Source: Microbacterium profundi
GTDB lineage: Bacteria > Actinomycetota > Actinomycetes > Actinomycetales > Microbacteriaceae
Length of the DNA stretch: 64,000 nt
Direction of reading: 5' to 3'
NCBI RefSeq assembly: GCF_000763375.1
Contig: NZ_JPSY01000004.1
Coordinates: forward strand, 62,001-126,000
Positions 43,402 to 52,533 of the stretch are shown piece by piece; position 1 is the first letter of the stretch, and each line of letters starts with the position of its first letter. The notes under the pieces are model-generated. The model worked only from the letters and a program-made list of their open reading frames with translations. It was not told where the DNA came from and searched no databases. Position numbers and translations under genes: made by a program.

Positions 43402-43762
43402 CATCCGCGGGTCGCAGGGGCACCAGTACCCACTCCAACGACCGCCGGCGCGCTCAACGCTCAACCGACTGAGTAAGGTCTTCACCACGGCGGTGATCGA
43501 GGACGTCTTGGTGCTCGGTGGCGATCCGCGCAAGTTCCAGATGCCATCGGAGTCGGAGATGCGCTTCAACTGGGTTCACGGCGATCATGCAGCGCTGGAG
43601 CCGAGCCAGGCACGCGAGTTCGTCGTCGACGCGTGGCGCATGGTCGTCGCTCAGAGGATCTCCGCGCGTGCCTCCTCGCCAATCCGAATGGCCCGGGCTG
43701 AGGAACGCGCTGGTGACACGACGCTCAGCTCTTCCCACAGGACGGGTCGTTACCCTCGGACC
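43402..43762 (+). pseudogene. Intergenic with a MmcQ/YjbR-like C-terminal remnant
   Basis: From about 43490 to 43680 a plus-strand frame encodes PRKFQMPSESEMRFNWVHGD and AREFVVDAWRMVVAQRIS, resembling the C-terminal helices of MmcQ/YjbR-like proteins. It has no upstream start region or domain and runs in frame into the next gene, so it looks like a decayed fragment. The assignment is tentative. Confidence 0.35.
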
Positions 43763-44131
43763 ATGCGCCGCATCGTCATCGTTCCTCTGCTGCTCGCCGC
43801 CGGTCTCCTCGCAGGATGCTCCCAAGTGGCGCAGGTCGCGGGTGACGCGATGGGCGTCGACGTCGAGGCCGCATGCACGACGATCGACGATGCCTACGCG
43901 CAGTATCAGACTCTGCTCGATCAGGGTGGGGCCTCGGCGGAGCAGATCGACGCAGCCCGTGACGAACTCGTGACGACGCTGGACACACTGGCGACGGATG
44001 TCGACGGACAGCTCGGAGATCTCATCAGCTCGGGTGCACAGCAGATCGGCGGGATGACCGACCTGCAGGCGCCGGAGACCATCGAAGCGATCGATCAGCT
44101 CAAGGCCTCGGCCTCGGCCTTCTGCGGCTGA
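43763..44131 (+). CDS. Small lipoprotein, unknown function
   Basis: 122 residues. Signal MRRIVIVPLLLAAGLLAGC gives a lipobox (LLAGC). The mature part is helical (TTIDDAYAQYQTLLDQGG; ARDELVTTLDTLATDV) and ends in AFCG. Family not recognised; likely membrane-anchored on the outer face. Confidence 0.7.
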   Translation: MRRIVIVPLLLAAGLLAGCSQVAQVAGDAMGVDVEAACTTIDDAYAQYQTLLDQGGASAEQIDAARDELVTTLDTLATDVDGQLGDLISSGAQQIGGMTDLQAPETIEAIDQLKASASAFCG

Positions 44132-44232
44132 CCTCGCAGCGGCGCCTGAGAAGTCAGGCGGTGCAGGCGTGGCCATGGTGCTGACGAGCGAGGCCCGGGC
44201 CCCGAAGCAGCCGGTCCGCGAGATGGTCCCGG

Positions 44233-44895
44233 TCACAGGACCAGTTGACTCAGAGGGTGTACGAAGTACCGCAGCGAGTACGCCTCCCAGACGGCCCCGA
44301 TGATGAGCAGTGCCAGTGCCGGAAGTGCGAGCAGCCCGATCCGCTGCAGGCCGCGGAAGTAACCCTGACGATGGTTCTTCGCGCCGATGGTGCGCGGGAG
44401 CAGCCAGGACCTGCCCAGCAGATACGCGCCCAGAAGGAGCAGGATGTAGGCCTGGAGCTCGATGACGAAGGTCAGCGAGTGGGGGATGAGCGCCACCCAG
44501 CCCTCGGGGGAGGCGGGGACGAGCGTGATGCCCGTCTCGACCGCCCAGTATCCGAAGAACGCGAGGCCTGCGAACGGCACGATGAGCGACGGCAGCCCGA
44601 TGGTCAGCAGACTGAGTCGGAAGACGTTGACTCCCAGGATCGTGAGCGCGAACAGCGGCGGGATGTTCACCAGCCAGCGCACCAGCTCACCGGTGCCGTC
44701 CTCTTCCAGTCCCGCGGCTTGTGCGGCGTTGAGGTTGGGAAAGACGAGTCCGATCATGAATCCGACGAGGGCAAGGCCGTATGCGGCCACGTTGATGATG
44801 AGGTAGGCGCGCCTGTTCTCGCGGACGATCCGGAAGGGCCGTCGCCAGAACGGTGCAGGGGCGGTGCGCGCGATAGGCGCGGATTCGGTTGTCAT
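44233..44895 (-). CDS. SpoIIM-family (stage II sporulation M-like) membrane protein
   Basis: 220 residues from the ATG at 44895. Five to six helices with the SpoIIM-type pattern: VRENRRAYLIINVAAYGLAL, NIPPLFALTILGVNVFR, IPHSLTFVIELQAYILLLLG, and a final helix GAVWEAYSLRYF. Non-sporulating Actinobacteria carry many such proteins; the role is unclear (membrane integrity or transport). Stands alone. Confidence 0.78.
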   Translation of the reverse strand: MTTESAPIARTAPAPFWRRPFRIVRENRRAYLIINVAAYGLALVGFMIGLVFPNLNAAQAAGLEEDGTGELVRWLVNIPPLFALTILGVNVFRLSLLTIGLPSLIVPFAGLAFFGYWAVETGITLVPASPEGWVALIPHSLTFVIELQAYILLLLGAYLLGRSWLLPRTIGAKNHRQGYFRGLQRIGLLALPALALLIIGAVWEAYSLRYFVHPLSQLVL

Positions 44896-45066
44896 ACTCC
44901 TATCGCACTCGGTCGGCCGCCTCTCCAGAAGTGTCGAGGTGTCACCGGAAGGCGTGACACACGTCACCGTCGCCTGGGCGAACGACACGTCCCACTCCCT
45001 GCTGCTCAGACGGTCCCGCAGGTCGGGGTCTTGCACCTACGATCAGAGAAACCGATCGGAGCGCAC

Positions 45067-45747
45067 ATGACGACGCTGTACTTCGCCCGACATGGCGAGA
45101 CCGAGTGGCATGCAGAGCATCGCTACGCCGGTTCGTCCGATGTGGCCCTCGTGCCCGACGCCATCGCGCAGGCAGCCGGTCTCGCGACGTGGGCGAGCAC
45201 TACCGGGCTGAGCGCGATCATCGCCTCGCCCCTGAGCCGGGCGCGCCTGACGGCGGAACCCGCCGCAGAAGCCTCAGGACTCCCGCTGCGCATCGACCCG
45301 CGTCTGGTGGAGATCGACTTCGGACGCGGCGAGGGCATGTCGCCGGCAGAGCTCGAGGCGGCGTTCCCCGAGGACTGGGCAGGGTTCGAGCGGCAGCCGG
45401 CGCAGCATCCGTTACCCGGTGGAGAATCCGGACGTGCCGGCATCGCACGCGCCATGCCGGTGCTCGATGAACTCGCCGCGGAGTTTCCCGATGGCCGGGT
45501 GCTCGTGGTCGGGCATGCGACGCTGATGCGCCTCTTGCTCTGCGAGCTGGTCGGACTCGACCCCGACTGGTATCGCGACATCTTTCCCGCGCTCGACAAC
45601 TCGGCGCTGCTCGAGCTCGACTTCCCGTACGAGGGAGAGTCGGATTGGCCGGGACGCGCGCGCATCCTCGGAATCAACGTGCCGCCCATATCCCACGTAC
45701 CCAGGGCGCAACTCCAGGCCGTTGACCCGGAGGCATCGCGGGAGTAG
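45067..45747 (+). CDS. Histidine phosphatase family protein (phosphoglycerate-mutase-like)
   Basis: 226 residues, GGAG upstream. Catalytic RHG in LYFARHGETEWHAEHRYAG, second Arg in SPLSRARLTAEP, Glu near EIDFGRGEG and second His in VLVVGHATLMRLL. Closest to alpha-ribazole phosphatase/2,3-PGM-like phosphatases acting on small phosphoesters; substrate not determined. Confidence 0.87.
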   Translation: MTTLYFARHGETEWHAEHRYAGSSDVALVPDAIAQAAGLATWASTTGLSAIIASPLSRARLTAEPAAEASGLPLRIDPRLVEIDFGRGEGMSPAELEAAFPEDWAGFERQPAQHPLPGGESGRAGIARAMPVLDELAAEFPDGRVLVVGHATLMRLLLCELVGLDPDWYRDIFPALDNSALLELDFPYEGESDWPGRARILGINVPPISHVPRAQLQAVDPEASRE

Positions 45748-45795
45748 ACAGAAACGACCGGCAAGGCGCCGTCATGATCGTGAGGAGTGGCACCG

Positions 45796-46668
45796 ATGAG
45801 CGATTCGACAAGCATGACGAGTTCGATCATCCGCAGTCTCGGTCGGGCGAAGGGTCTGGACACCGCTGCGAAGACGGTCAGCGGCTGGGTGGATGCCGTG
45901 ACGCATCCCACGTGGATAAAGAACGCGCTGTCGGGCTCGTGGCTCGGACATCAACTTCACCCCGTCCTCACCGACCTGCCGATCGGTGCGTGGGGAGCCG
46001 CCGTCGCTCTGGACCTCACCGGTGGAGAGCAGAGCGCCGATGCCGCACGTCGCCTCGTCGGACTCGGCCTCATCGCCTCCGCCCCGGCAGCGTTGTCGGG
46101 CGCATCGGACTGGTCGAGTACCAGGGGCGCCGACAAGCGGATCGGGTTCGTGCATGCGCTCATGAACGCGTCCGCATCGACGCTGCAGGCCGGATCGTGG
46201 CTGGCACGGCGCAGCGGCCATCGCCGTGCGGGAATCGCCCTCAGCGCCCTTGGCCTCGGACTCACACTGTCATCGGCGTATCTCGGAGGGCACCTGTCGT
46301 TCGTACGCGGCATCGGCGTCAATCGGACGGCGTTCCAGAGGCAGACTTCGTCGTGGACGGACGTCGCCGCCGACAGCGAGATCCTCGACGGCACGCTCAC
46401 CAGGGTCGTCGTCGACGGCGTACCGGTCCTGCTCACGCGGCAGGCGGGCCGGCTGCACGCGATCTCGGCGGTGTGCACCCACGCGGGCGGTCCACTGGAT
46501 GAAGGAACACTGGATGCCGACGGCTGCGTCACGTGCCCCTGGCACGGCAGCCGATTCCGCCTCGAGGACGGCGGCATCGAACGAGGTCCAGCGAGCGTGT
46601 CCGAGCCGATCTGGGCAGTCAGCGTGGATGACGGGCGCATCCTGGTGCGCTCACCTGAGGCCGCCTGA
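45796..46668 (+). CDS. DUF2231 membrane domain fused to Rieske [2Fe-2S] domain
   Basis: 290 residues. The N-terminal DUF2231 membrane part (about 50-170: GHQLHPVLTDLPIGAWG, GLIASAPAALSGASDW, HALMNASASTLQAGSW) precedes a Rieske domain (about 190-285) with both cluster motifs CTHAGGPLDEG and CPWHGSRF. Likely a membrane-bound electron-transfer protein. Ends four bases before the convergent dinucleotide-binding gene. Confidence 0.87.
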   Translation: MSDSTSMTSSIIRSLGRAKGLDTAAKTVSGWVDAVTHPTWIKNALSGSWLGHQLHPVLTDLPIGAWGAAVALDLTGGEQSADAARRLVGLGLIASAPAALSGASDWSSTRGADKRIGFVHALMNASASTLQAGSWLARRSGHRRAGIALSALGLGLTLSSAYLGGHLSFVRGIGVNRTAFQRQTSSWTDVAADSEILDGTLTRVVVDGVPVLLTRQAGRLHAISAVCTHAGGPLDEGTLDADGCVTCPWHGSRFRLEDGGIERGPASVSEPIWAVSVDDGRILVRSPEAA

Positions 46669-46672
46669 CGGA

Positions 46673-47371
46673 TCAGAGCGGCAGCTCGCCACGCGCCCGC
46701 GCAACGATGATGCCCCGTTGTGAGGTCGGGAAGCGTTCGAGCATCTCCCGCAACTGAGCTTCGTCGACATCGGCTCCGAACGCTTCGGCCCCTGGCTCCA
46801 GCATGATGCCGGCCGAAAGCGGCCCGGCCATCACGGGATCGAAGCCGAGATCGTTCACGAGAGCCGCGACGAGGGCGACGTCAACCGGGTCATCGCCGGC
46901 GATCGCGATCGCTTTGCGGCCGGCACTCCCGACGGGGCGCGCTTCATCTTCGAGGTCCTGATAGCCCATGTGGCTCAGTGCCTTGATGACGCGCGCTCCC
47001 ACGAGATGTGCCTGCACGAGCTCGCTCGTCGAAGTGCGCGGATCACTCAGATCGTCGCGGATGCCGTCGGAGCCCCACCAGTAGTTCATGGCATCGATCA
47101 CCACAGCGCCGTGCAACTGCTCCGCCGGGAGCATCCGATACCTGCCGAGCGGCAGAGCCAGGATCACAGCATCCGCCTCGGCGGCGATCATCGAGATCGT
47201 CCCCGCGGACGCGCCGATCGCTCTCATCGCCGGGGCGATGAGAGCGGGAGCGCCGGAGCCTGCGACGATGACCTGATAGCCGGCGGATGCCGCGAGCCGG
47301 GCGAGCACCGTGCCGAGGCGACCGGCGCCGATGATGCCGAGGGTCTGGATCGTGCGCTCTTCGCTCCCCAC
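46673..47371 (-). CDS. NADPH-dependent F420 reductase-like dinucleotide-binding protein
   Basis: About 232 residues from a GTG at 47371; an ATG at 47422 is also in frame. N-terminal Rossmann loop LGIIGAGRLGTVLARLAASAG, then AVILALPLGRYRML and VVIDAMNYWWGSDG, and VIKALSHMGYQDLEDEARP. The pattern fits the NADPH-dependent F420 reductase/NAD-binding F420-oxidoreductase-like family. Microbacterium-type Actinobacteria use F420 variably, so it may act on another substrate. Confidence 0.78.
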   Translation of the reverse strand: MGSEERTIQTLGIIGAGRLGTVLARLAASAGYQVIVAGSGAPALIAPAMRAIGASAGTISMIAAEADAVILALPLGRYRMLPAEQLHGAVVIDAMNYWWGSDGIRDDLSDPRTSTSELVQAHLVGARVIKALSHMGYQDLEDEARPVGSAGRKAIAIAGDDPVDVALVAALVNDLGFDPVMAGPLSAGIMLEPGAEAFGADVDEAQLREMLERFPTSQRGIIVARARGELPL

Positions 47372-47448
47372 GTTGTCATCGTACGGCGTTCGACGCGAGG
47401 CGCTCGGCGCGAGGCGTCTCATGCTGGAAGCTGAGCCGCGTCAACGCA

Positions 47449-48093
47449 TCAGTCGACAGAAAGTCTGTTGCGACGCACCTGACGGATCCGCACCGTGATC
47501 CAGACTGCAACAGCCACCACGACGACGGCGATGACGACCTTCTGGAACACGCCAGCGTAGTCCTCGACGACGTGCCAGTTCGCGCCGAGGAAGTACCCTG
47601 CGAGCACGAAGATGGTGTTCCAGATCGCGCTGCCGGCTGTCGTGAGGAGCGTGAACCGCAGCAACGGCATCCGTTCGATGCCCGCGGGTATCGAGATCAG
47701 ACTGCGGAAGATCGGGATCATACGGCCGAAGAAGACCGCCTTCGATCCGTGGCGGCCGAACCATGCCTCCGTGCGTTCCACGTCTGCGACCTTGATCAGC
47801 GGCATCCGCTCGGCGATCGCGTACATGCGTCGTCGGCCGAGCCACGCGCCGATGCCGTACAGGGCGAGTGCCCCGACGACCGAACCCGCAGTCGTCCAGA
47901 TCAGCACCTCGACGAGTCCGAGCGTGCCCTGCGCTGCGGCAAAGCCCGCGAGCGGCAGGATGACCTCGCTCGGCAGAGGAGGGAACAGATTCTCGAGGGC
48001 GATGGCGAGCCCGGCGCCGAAACCGCCGAGGGCCTCCATGAGGGCGACCGCCCATGCGGCGATCGTGTTCAGATTCTCGGCTCCGGCATCCAT
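47449..48093 (-). CDS. DedA-family membrane protein
   Basis: 214 residues from the ATG at 48093 (a GTG at 48099 is possible). DedA/SNARE-associated pattern: ALENLFPPLPSEVILPLAGF, GRRRMYAIAERMPLIKVADV, FGRMIPIFRSLISIPAGIER and a late helix with VVEDYAGVFQKVVIAVV. The family flips phospholipid or undecaprenyl carriers and supports envelope homeostasis. Confidence 0.9.
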   Translation of the reverse strand: MDAGAENLNTIAAWAVALMEALGGFGAGLAIALENLFPPLPSEVILPLAGFAAAQGTLGLVEVLIWTTAGSVVGALALYGIGAWLGRRRMYAIAERMPLIKVADVERTEAWFGRHGSKAVFFGRMIPIFRSLISIPAGIERMPLLRFTLLTTAGSAIWNTIFVLAGYFLGANWHVVEDYAGVFQKVVIAVVVVAVAVWITVRIRQVRRNRLSVD

Positions 48094-48103
48094 GCTCACC
48101 AGA

Positions 48104-48649
48104 TTAGGAGACGGCGCCTGAGGATCTCCGCTGAGTCACGGGATGTTCACGTGCTGGCACGAAGGGCGTGGTCCGCGGCACCCAGCATCGTACGGCGTCG
48201 GCATACTCGGCGTACGCAGCGCCGAACCGCTCAGTGAGTGATGCCGGCCACCGCCATCGGATTGCGCACGAACCGATACGGCCCGGCGATCACCAGCCGT
48301 CTCGCGGTCGCCGACGGCAGCGAGTGCCCTCTCCGCGTGTCGACATCGCCACCGCCGACCAGATCCCCAGCGCGCTCGCCGCGAGGAACAGCACCAGGCC
48401 CGCCCATCGCACGGCATCCGGAAACGGCACATGCAGATTCCAACGACGTTCGATGACGGCGATGATCACGGGGAAGACCGTGAGGAACAGCCCCCAGAAC
48501 ACGACCACCTGCCCCGTCGTGCGCGCCACATGCGTCGACGTGGACGCAGCCGGCGCCAGACGGATCGCGAACGGTCCGAACAGGATCCACTCCGTCGCTG
48601 CCCGATCCTGCTCTTGCCTGCGGGCCGTAAGTTCATAGGCTGGAGCCAT
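48104..48649 (-). pseudogene. Isoprenylcysteine carboxyl methyltransferase-family pseudogene
   Basis: The N-terminal part (MAPAYELTARRQEQDRAA, then two helices) is in one frame. Near 48330 a one-base loss moves the reading into a second frame, where LPSATARRLVIAGPYRFVRN continues the family motif to a stop at 48231. The C-terminal piece ERFGAAYAEYADAVRCWVPR then resumes in the first frame, with about 60 expected residues of the middle missing. The frameshift could be a sequence error, but the internal deletion argues for a true pseudogene. Confidence 0.72.
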
Positions 48650-49028
48650 GGACAGGACGATCACGATCGCGGTGCCGGCACCGATTCCCCACGGGCACCG
48701 CATCGAGGTGGTCGAGCGGATCGACGATGCGGGGTCGCGATCCGTCGTCGTGGTGACCGACCTGGAGACCCGCATCCACTATCGGCAGGAATCATCGCAT
48801 GCTTCGGATGCCGTGACCTGGACGGGCCGCGTCATCGAATGCGTCATCGCCCCGACGAGAGGTGGGGTGAAGACCATGCTCGTGGTCGATCCGACCGGCC
48901 CCGGCTCGGCGGAGGCCGACGTCGCGCTGCGCGGGGCGGATGCCGCAGCCGATGCCGCCAGGATCGAGGCGCTGCGCTGGGGCGGAGGAGACACCGTCCC
49001 CGCGCCGGAGCCGCCGCGCTTCTGGTGA
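48648..49028 (+). CDS. Hypothetical 126-aa protein
   Basis: Begins MDRTITIAVPAPIPHGHRIE; beta-rich first half and an Ala-rich end (EALRWGGGDTVPAPEPPRFW). GGAG precedes the start, which shares the CCATGG palindrome with the divergent pseudogene start. Family unknown; no membrane segment or signal. Confidence 0.65.
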   Translation: MDRTITIAVPAPIPHGHRIEVVERIDDAGSRSVVVVTDLETRIHYRQESSHASDAVTWTGRVIECVIAPTRGGVKTMLVVDPTGPGSAEADVALRGADAAADAARIEALRWGGGDTVPAPEPPRFW

Positions 49029-49044
49029 GTCCGCGCTTCTGCGC

Positions 49045-52000
49045 TCAGCGGAAGTCGCGGGACCGATGTTCGATGCCGGTGCGCAGATCCTGGAACCCGT
49101 CGGCCAGCACGTTGATGACGCCCTCGGGAGAGCGCTCCAGCATTCCTCGTATGATCAGCGCCGGTGAGTCTCGCGCGACCCGTCGATAGCGATTCCAGAC
49201 CCCGGTGGAGCAGACCACGTTGACGAGACCGTGCTCGTCCTCGAGGTTGAGGAACGTGACACCGGCCGCCGTCGCCGGACGCTGTCGGTGGGTGACGAGA
49301 CCGGCGACCTCGATGCGCCGGCCCACCTCATGCTCGCGCAGCTGTGCGGCGGTGAGCACGCCCCGCTCGATCAGCGCGGAGCGGAAATGCGCCATCGGAT
49401 GGTCATCCGTGGAGACGCCGGTGGCGGAGAGATCGGCGGCGAGCTGCTCGTAGCTCGTCTGGTCGGTGAACAGCGGGGGCTGTACGGACACGGTCGTGCC
49501 TGGCAGGAAACGGGCACGATCTTCGGCGGCGGCGCCGGCGAGCCAGATCGCCTCCCGCCGCTTCAGTCCGAGGCATTCGAAGGCGCCCGCTGTGGCCAGG
49601 GCTTCCAATTGTACGGAAGTGGCATCCGTGCGCCGCACCAGATCGTGCAGGTCGCGATAGGGGCCGTTCGCCTCGCGTTCGCCGGCGATCCGCTCGGCCA
49701 TCGGCTTGCCGATCCCGCGCACCTCGCTGAGCCCCAGACGCACGGCGAACGCGCCGTCGCGACGGTGCGCTGCCGACTCATCCGGCGCATCCCGGTCGAA
49801 ACGGGGTGCCGCCGGCTGCTCGTACGTGCGGCAGGAGTCTCGGCCTGTCGCCGCGGGGGAATCCGTCAGGAGCTCCAGAGAATCGGTCGCCGCCGAAGCG
49901 TGCAGGTCGGGTCGACGCACCTCCACGCCGTGCCGCCTGGCATCGGCGGTGAGCGTCGACGCCGAATAGAAGCCCATCGGCTGAGAGCGCAGGAGCCCGG
50001 CGAGGAACGCGGCGGGGTAGTGCAGCTTCAGCCAGGAGCTGGCGTAGACGAGCAGCGCGAACGACAGCGAGTGCGACTCCGCGAAGCCGAAGTTCGAGAA
50101 CGCCTGGATCTGCTCGTAGATGCGATCGGACTGTTCATCGGAAAGCCCGTGCCGCGCCATGCCGGCGTACAGCTTGTCGCGGATGCTGTCGATCCGCTCC
50201 AGACCGCGCTTGGACCCCATGGCGCGCCGGAGGGTGTCAGCCTCGTCGGCCGTGCAATCGCCGATCGTCGTGGCCATCTGGATGAGCTGCTCCTGGAAGA
50301 TGGGGATGCCCAGGGTGCGCTCCAGCGCTGACTTGAGAACCGGGTGCGGGTAGGGAATGTCCATCGGCGGCATCGGAGCCTCGCCGCGGGCTGCCCGTCG
50401 GCGATTCTCCTCATCGATGCGGTCCTTCTCCATCTTTCGCCGCACGAACGGGTGCACGGCGCCGCCCTGGATGGGACCGGGACGGATGAGAGCGATCTGG
50501 ATGGCGAGATCGTAGAAGCAGCGGGGCTGCAGCCGGGGGAGCAGACCGATCTGCGCGCGGGACTCCACCTGGAACACCCCGATCGAATCGGCACGGCAGA
50601 GCATGTCGTAGACCGCCGGCTCTTCCTTGGGGATGGTCTCCAGGGTCCAGCGCTCTCCGGTGGTGGCGGCGATGATCTCGAAGCAGTTCTGCAATGCGGC
50701 GAGCATCCCCAGCCCCAGCAGGTCGAACTTCACCAGCCCCATCCAGGCGGCGTCGTCCTTGTCCCACTGGATGACCGTGCGATTCTCCATCCGAGCATGC
50801 TCGACGGGCACGACCTCTCCGACCGGGCGTGCGGTGAGCACCATGCCGCCGGAGTGGATGCCGAGGTGCCGGGGTGCCTTCAGCACCTCACCGGCGTACT
50901 CCAGCACCGTCTCGGGGATGTCATGGCCGTCCACCGGCATGAGGTCGGCGCCCCAGCCGTCGACCTGACGAGACCAGGCATCCTGCTGGCCGGGGGAGTA
51001 GCCCAGCGCCCTCGCCATGTCGCGCACGGCGTTCTTCGGACGATACTGGATGACGTTGGCCACCTGGGCGGCGCACTCGCGGCCGTATTCGCCGTAGACC
51101 CACTGGATGATCTCCTCGCGCCGGCCGGAATCGAAGTCCACATCGATGTCGGGCTCTTCCGTGCGGGTGCTGGCGAGGAAACGCTCGAAAGGCAGTCCAT
51201 AGAGGATCGGGTCGACGGCGGTGATGCCGAGCAGGTAGCAGACGGCGCTCGCCGCAGCAGAGCCTCGCCCCTGGCAGAGGATGCCGCGACGCTTCGCCTC
51301 GGTGACGATGCCGTGCACGATGAGGAAGTAGCCGGGGAAGTCCTTCTCCTCGATCACGTTCAGTTCGCGCTCGATCCTGGCCCGTCCGTCGTCATCGAGT
51401 CGTGGATACCTGGCGGGGACGGCATCCCACACCAACAGTCGCAGCCAGCTCATCGGCGTATGGCCTTCAGGAACCTTCTGCTTCGGCAGATCAGGGCGGG
51501 CGCGGCGCAGCGGGAAGGCGGACTCCTCGGCGATGAGGAGCCCGTGTGAGATCGCACCGGGGTAGCGCTGGAACTGTGCGGTCATCTCGGCGCCGCTGCG
51601 CAGATGCGCTGCGCCATGAGAGGGGAGCCAGCCGTCCAGGTCGTCCATGCTGCGCACCGCTCGTATCGCCGACATGGCTTCTGCGAGCCCGGCGCGCTGC
51701 GGAGTCGCGTAGTGCACGTTGTTCGTCGCCACCACGGGGAGCCGGTGGGAGCCGGCGAGCTCGGCGAGGGCGTCATTGCGGCGATTGTCCTGCGGATCGC
51801 CGTGGTCGAAGAGTTCGACGGCGATGCTGTCGCGGCCGAACAGATCGGCGAGGCGACGCAACGGCGTCGCGGCGTCGCCTGCCGCGAGCCCTCGGCGCAC
51901 ACCACCCTTGCGGCACCCGGTGAGGATCGTCCAGTTCCCGTCCGCGCTCGCCGCCAGATCATCGAGGTCGTAGACCGGGCGCCCCTTCTCTCCGCCGCGC

Positions 52001-52533
52001 AGCTGCGCCCTGGTGATCACTCCGGAGAGGCGGTGATAACCCTCGAGTCCGCGAGCCAGCACCAGAAGATGCTCGCCCGCGGGGTCGGGAACGCCGCCCT
52101 GCGGACCGGGGAGCCCGAGTGACAGCTCGGCGCCGAAGACGGTCTGCAGGCCGGTCTGCGCTCCGCGCTGCCCTTCGGCCTCAACCCTGGTCTTCATCAG
52201 GTCGGCGACCTCTGCGAACCTGGCGGCCCCGTAGAAGCCGTCGTGGTCGGTGATGGCGAGAGCCGTGAGCCCGAGCCGCGTGGCCTCGGCGAGCAGATCC
52301 TCGGCGGATGAGGCGCCGTCGAGGAATGAATACGACGTGTGGGCGTGCAGCTCGGCGTAGGGAACGGCGTCTTCGGGCGGCTCGACCGTCGGCGGAGGTG
52401 CAGTGACCCGGCGACGGCTGACCGGCCCAGGGTCGGGCCGTGGACGAGGCTCTGCCGGCTCGGAGGAGGGTGCTCGCCCGCTGAGCGTCTGCTCGAGCTC
52501 CTTCCACGTCCGTGGAGGATTGTGCCAGCCCAT
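49045..52533 (-). CDS. dnaE2: Error-prone DNA polymerase DnaE2 (ImuC)
   Basis: 1162 residues from the ATG at 52533, preceded by GGGAGG. PHP domain at the front (YAELHAHTSYSFLDGASS), alpha-subunit polymerase core with ERFLASTRTEEPDIDVDFDS (catalytic Asp pair) and QGRGSAAASAVCYLLGI, helix-hairpin-helix region (LSEVRGIGKPMAERIAG) and C-terminal OB fold (VAGLVTHRQRPATAAGVTFL). It lacks the beta-clamp-binding tail of DnaE1. Works with ImuA and ImuB in SOS mutagenesis. Its ATG overlaps the imuB stop by one base. Confidence 0.95.
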   Translation of the reverse strand: MGWHNPPRTWKELEQTLSGRAPSSEPAEPRPRPDPGPVSRRRVTAPPPTVEPPEDAVPYAELHAHTSYSFLDGASSAEDLLAEATRLGLTALAITDHDGFYGAARFAEVADLMKTRVEAEGQRGAQTGLQTVFGAELSLGLPGPQGGVPDPAGEHLLVLARGLEGYHRLSGVITRAQLRGGEKGRPVYDLDDLAASADGNWTILTGCRKGGVRRGLAAGDAATPLRRLADLFGRDSIAVELFDHGDPQDNRRNDALAELAGSHRLPVVATNNVHYATPQRAGLAEAMSAIRAVRSMDDLDGWLPSHGAAHLRSGAEMTAQFQRYPGAISHGLLIAEESAFPLRRARPDLPKQKVPEGHTPMSWLRLLVWDAVPARYPRLDDDGRARIERELNVIEEKDFPGYFLIVHGIVTEAKRRGILCQGRGSAAASAVCYLLGITAVDPILYGLPFERFLASTRTEEPDIDVDFDSGRREEIIQWVYGEYGRECAAQVANVIQYRPKNAVRDMARALGYSPGQQDAWSRQVDGWGADLMPVDGHDIPETVLEYAGEVLKAPRHLGIHSGGMVLTARPVGEVVPVEHARMENRTVIQWDKDDAAWMGLVKFDLLGLGMLAALQNCFEIIAATTGERWTLETIPKEEPAVYDMLCRADSIGVFQVESRAQIGLLPRLQPRCFYDLAIQIALIRPGPIQGGAVHPFVRRKMEKDRIDEENRRRAARGEAPMPPMDIPYPHPVLKSALERTLGIPIFQEQLIQMATTIGDCTADEADTLRRAMGSKRGLERIDSIRDKLYAGMARHGLSDEQSDRIYEQIQAFSNFGFAESHSLSFALLVYASSWLKLHYPAAFLAGLLRSQPMGFYSASTLTADARRHGVEVRRPDLHASAATDSLELLTDSPAATGRDSCRTYEQPAAPRFDRDAPDESAAHRRDGAFAVRLGLSEVRGIGKPMAERIAGEREANGPYRDLHDLVRRTDATSVQLEALATAGAFECLGLKRREAIWLAGAAAEDRARFLPGTTVSVQPPLFTDQTSYEQLAADLSATGVSTDDHPMAHFRSALIERGVLTAAQLREHEVGRRIEVAGLVTHRQRPATAAGVTFLNLEDEHGLVNVVCSTGVWNRYRRVARDSPALIIRGMLERSPEGVINVLADGFQDLRTGIEHRSRDFR

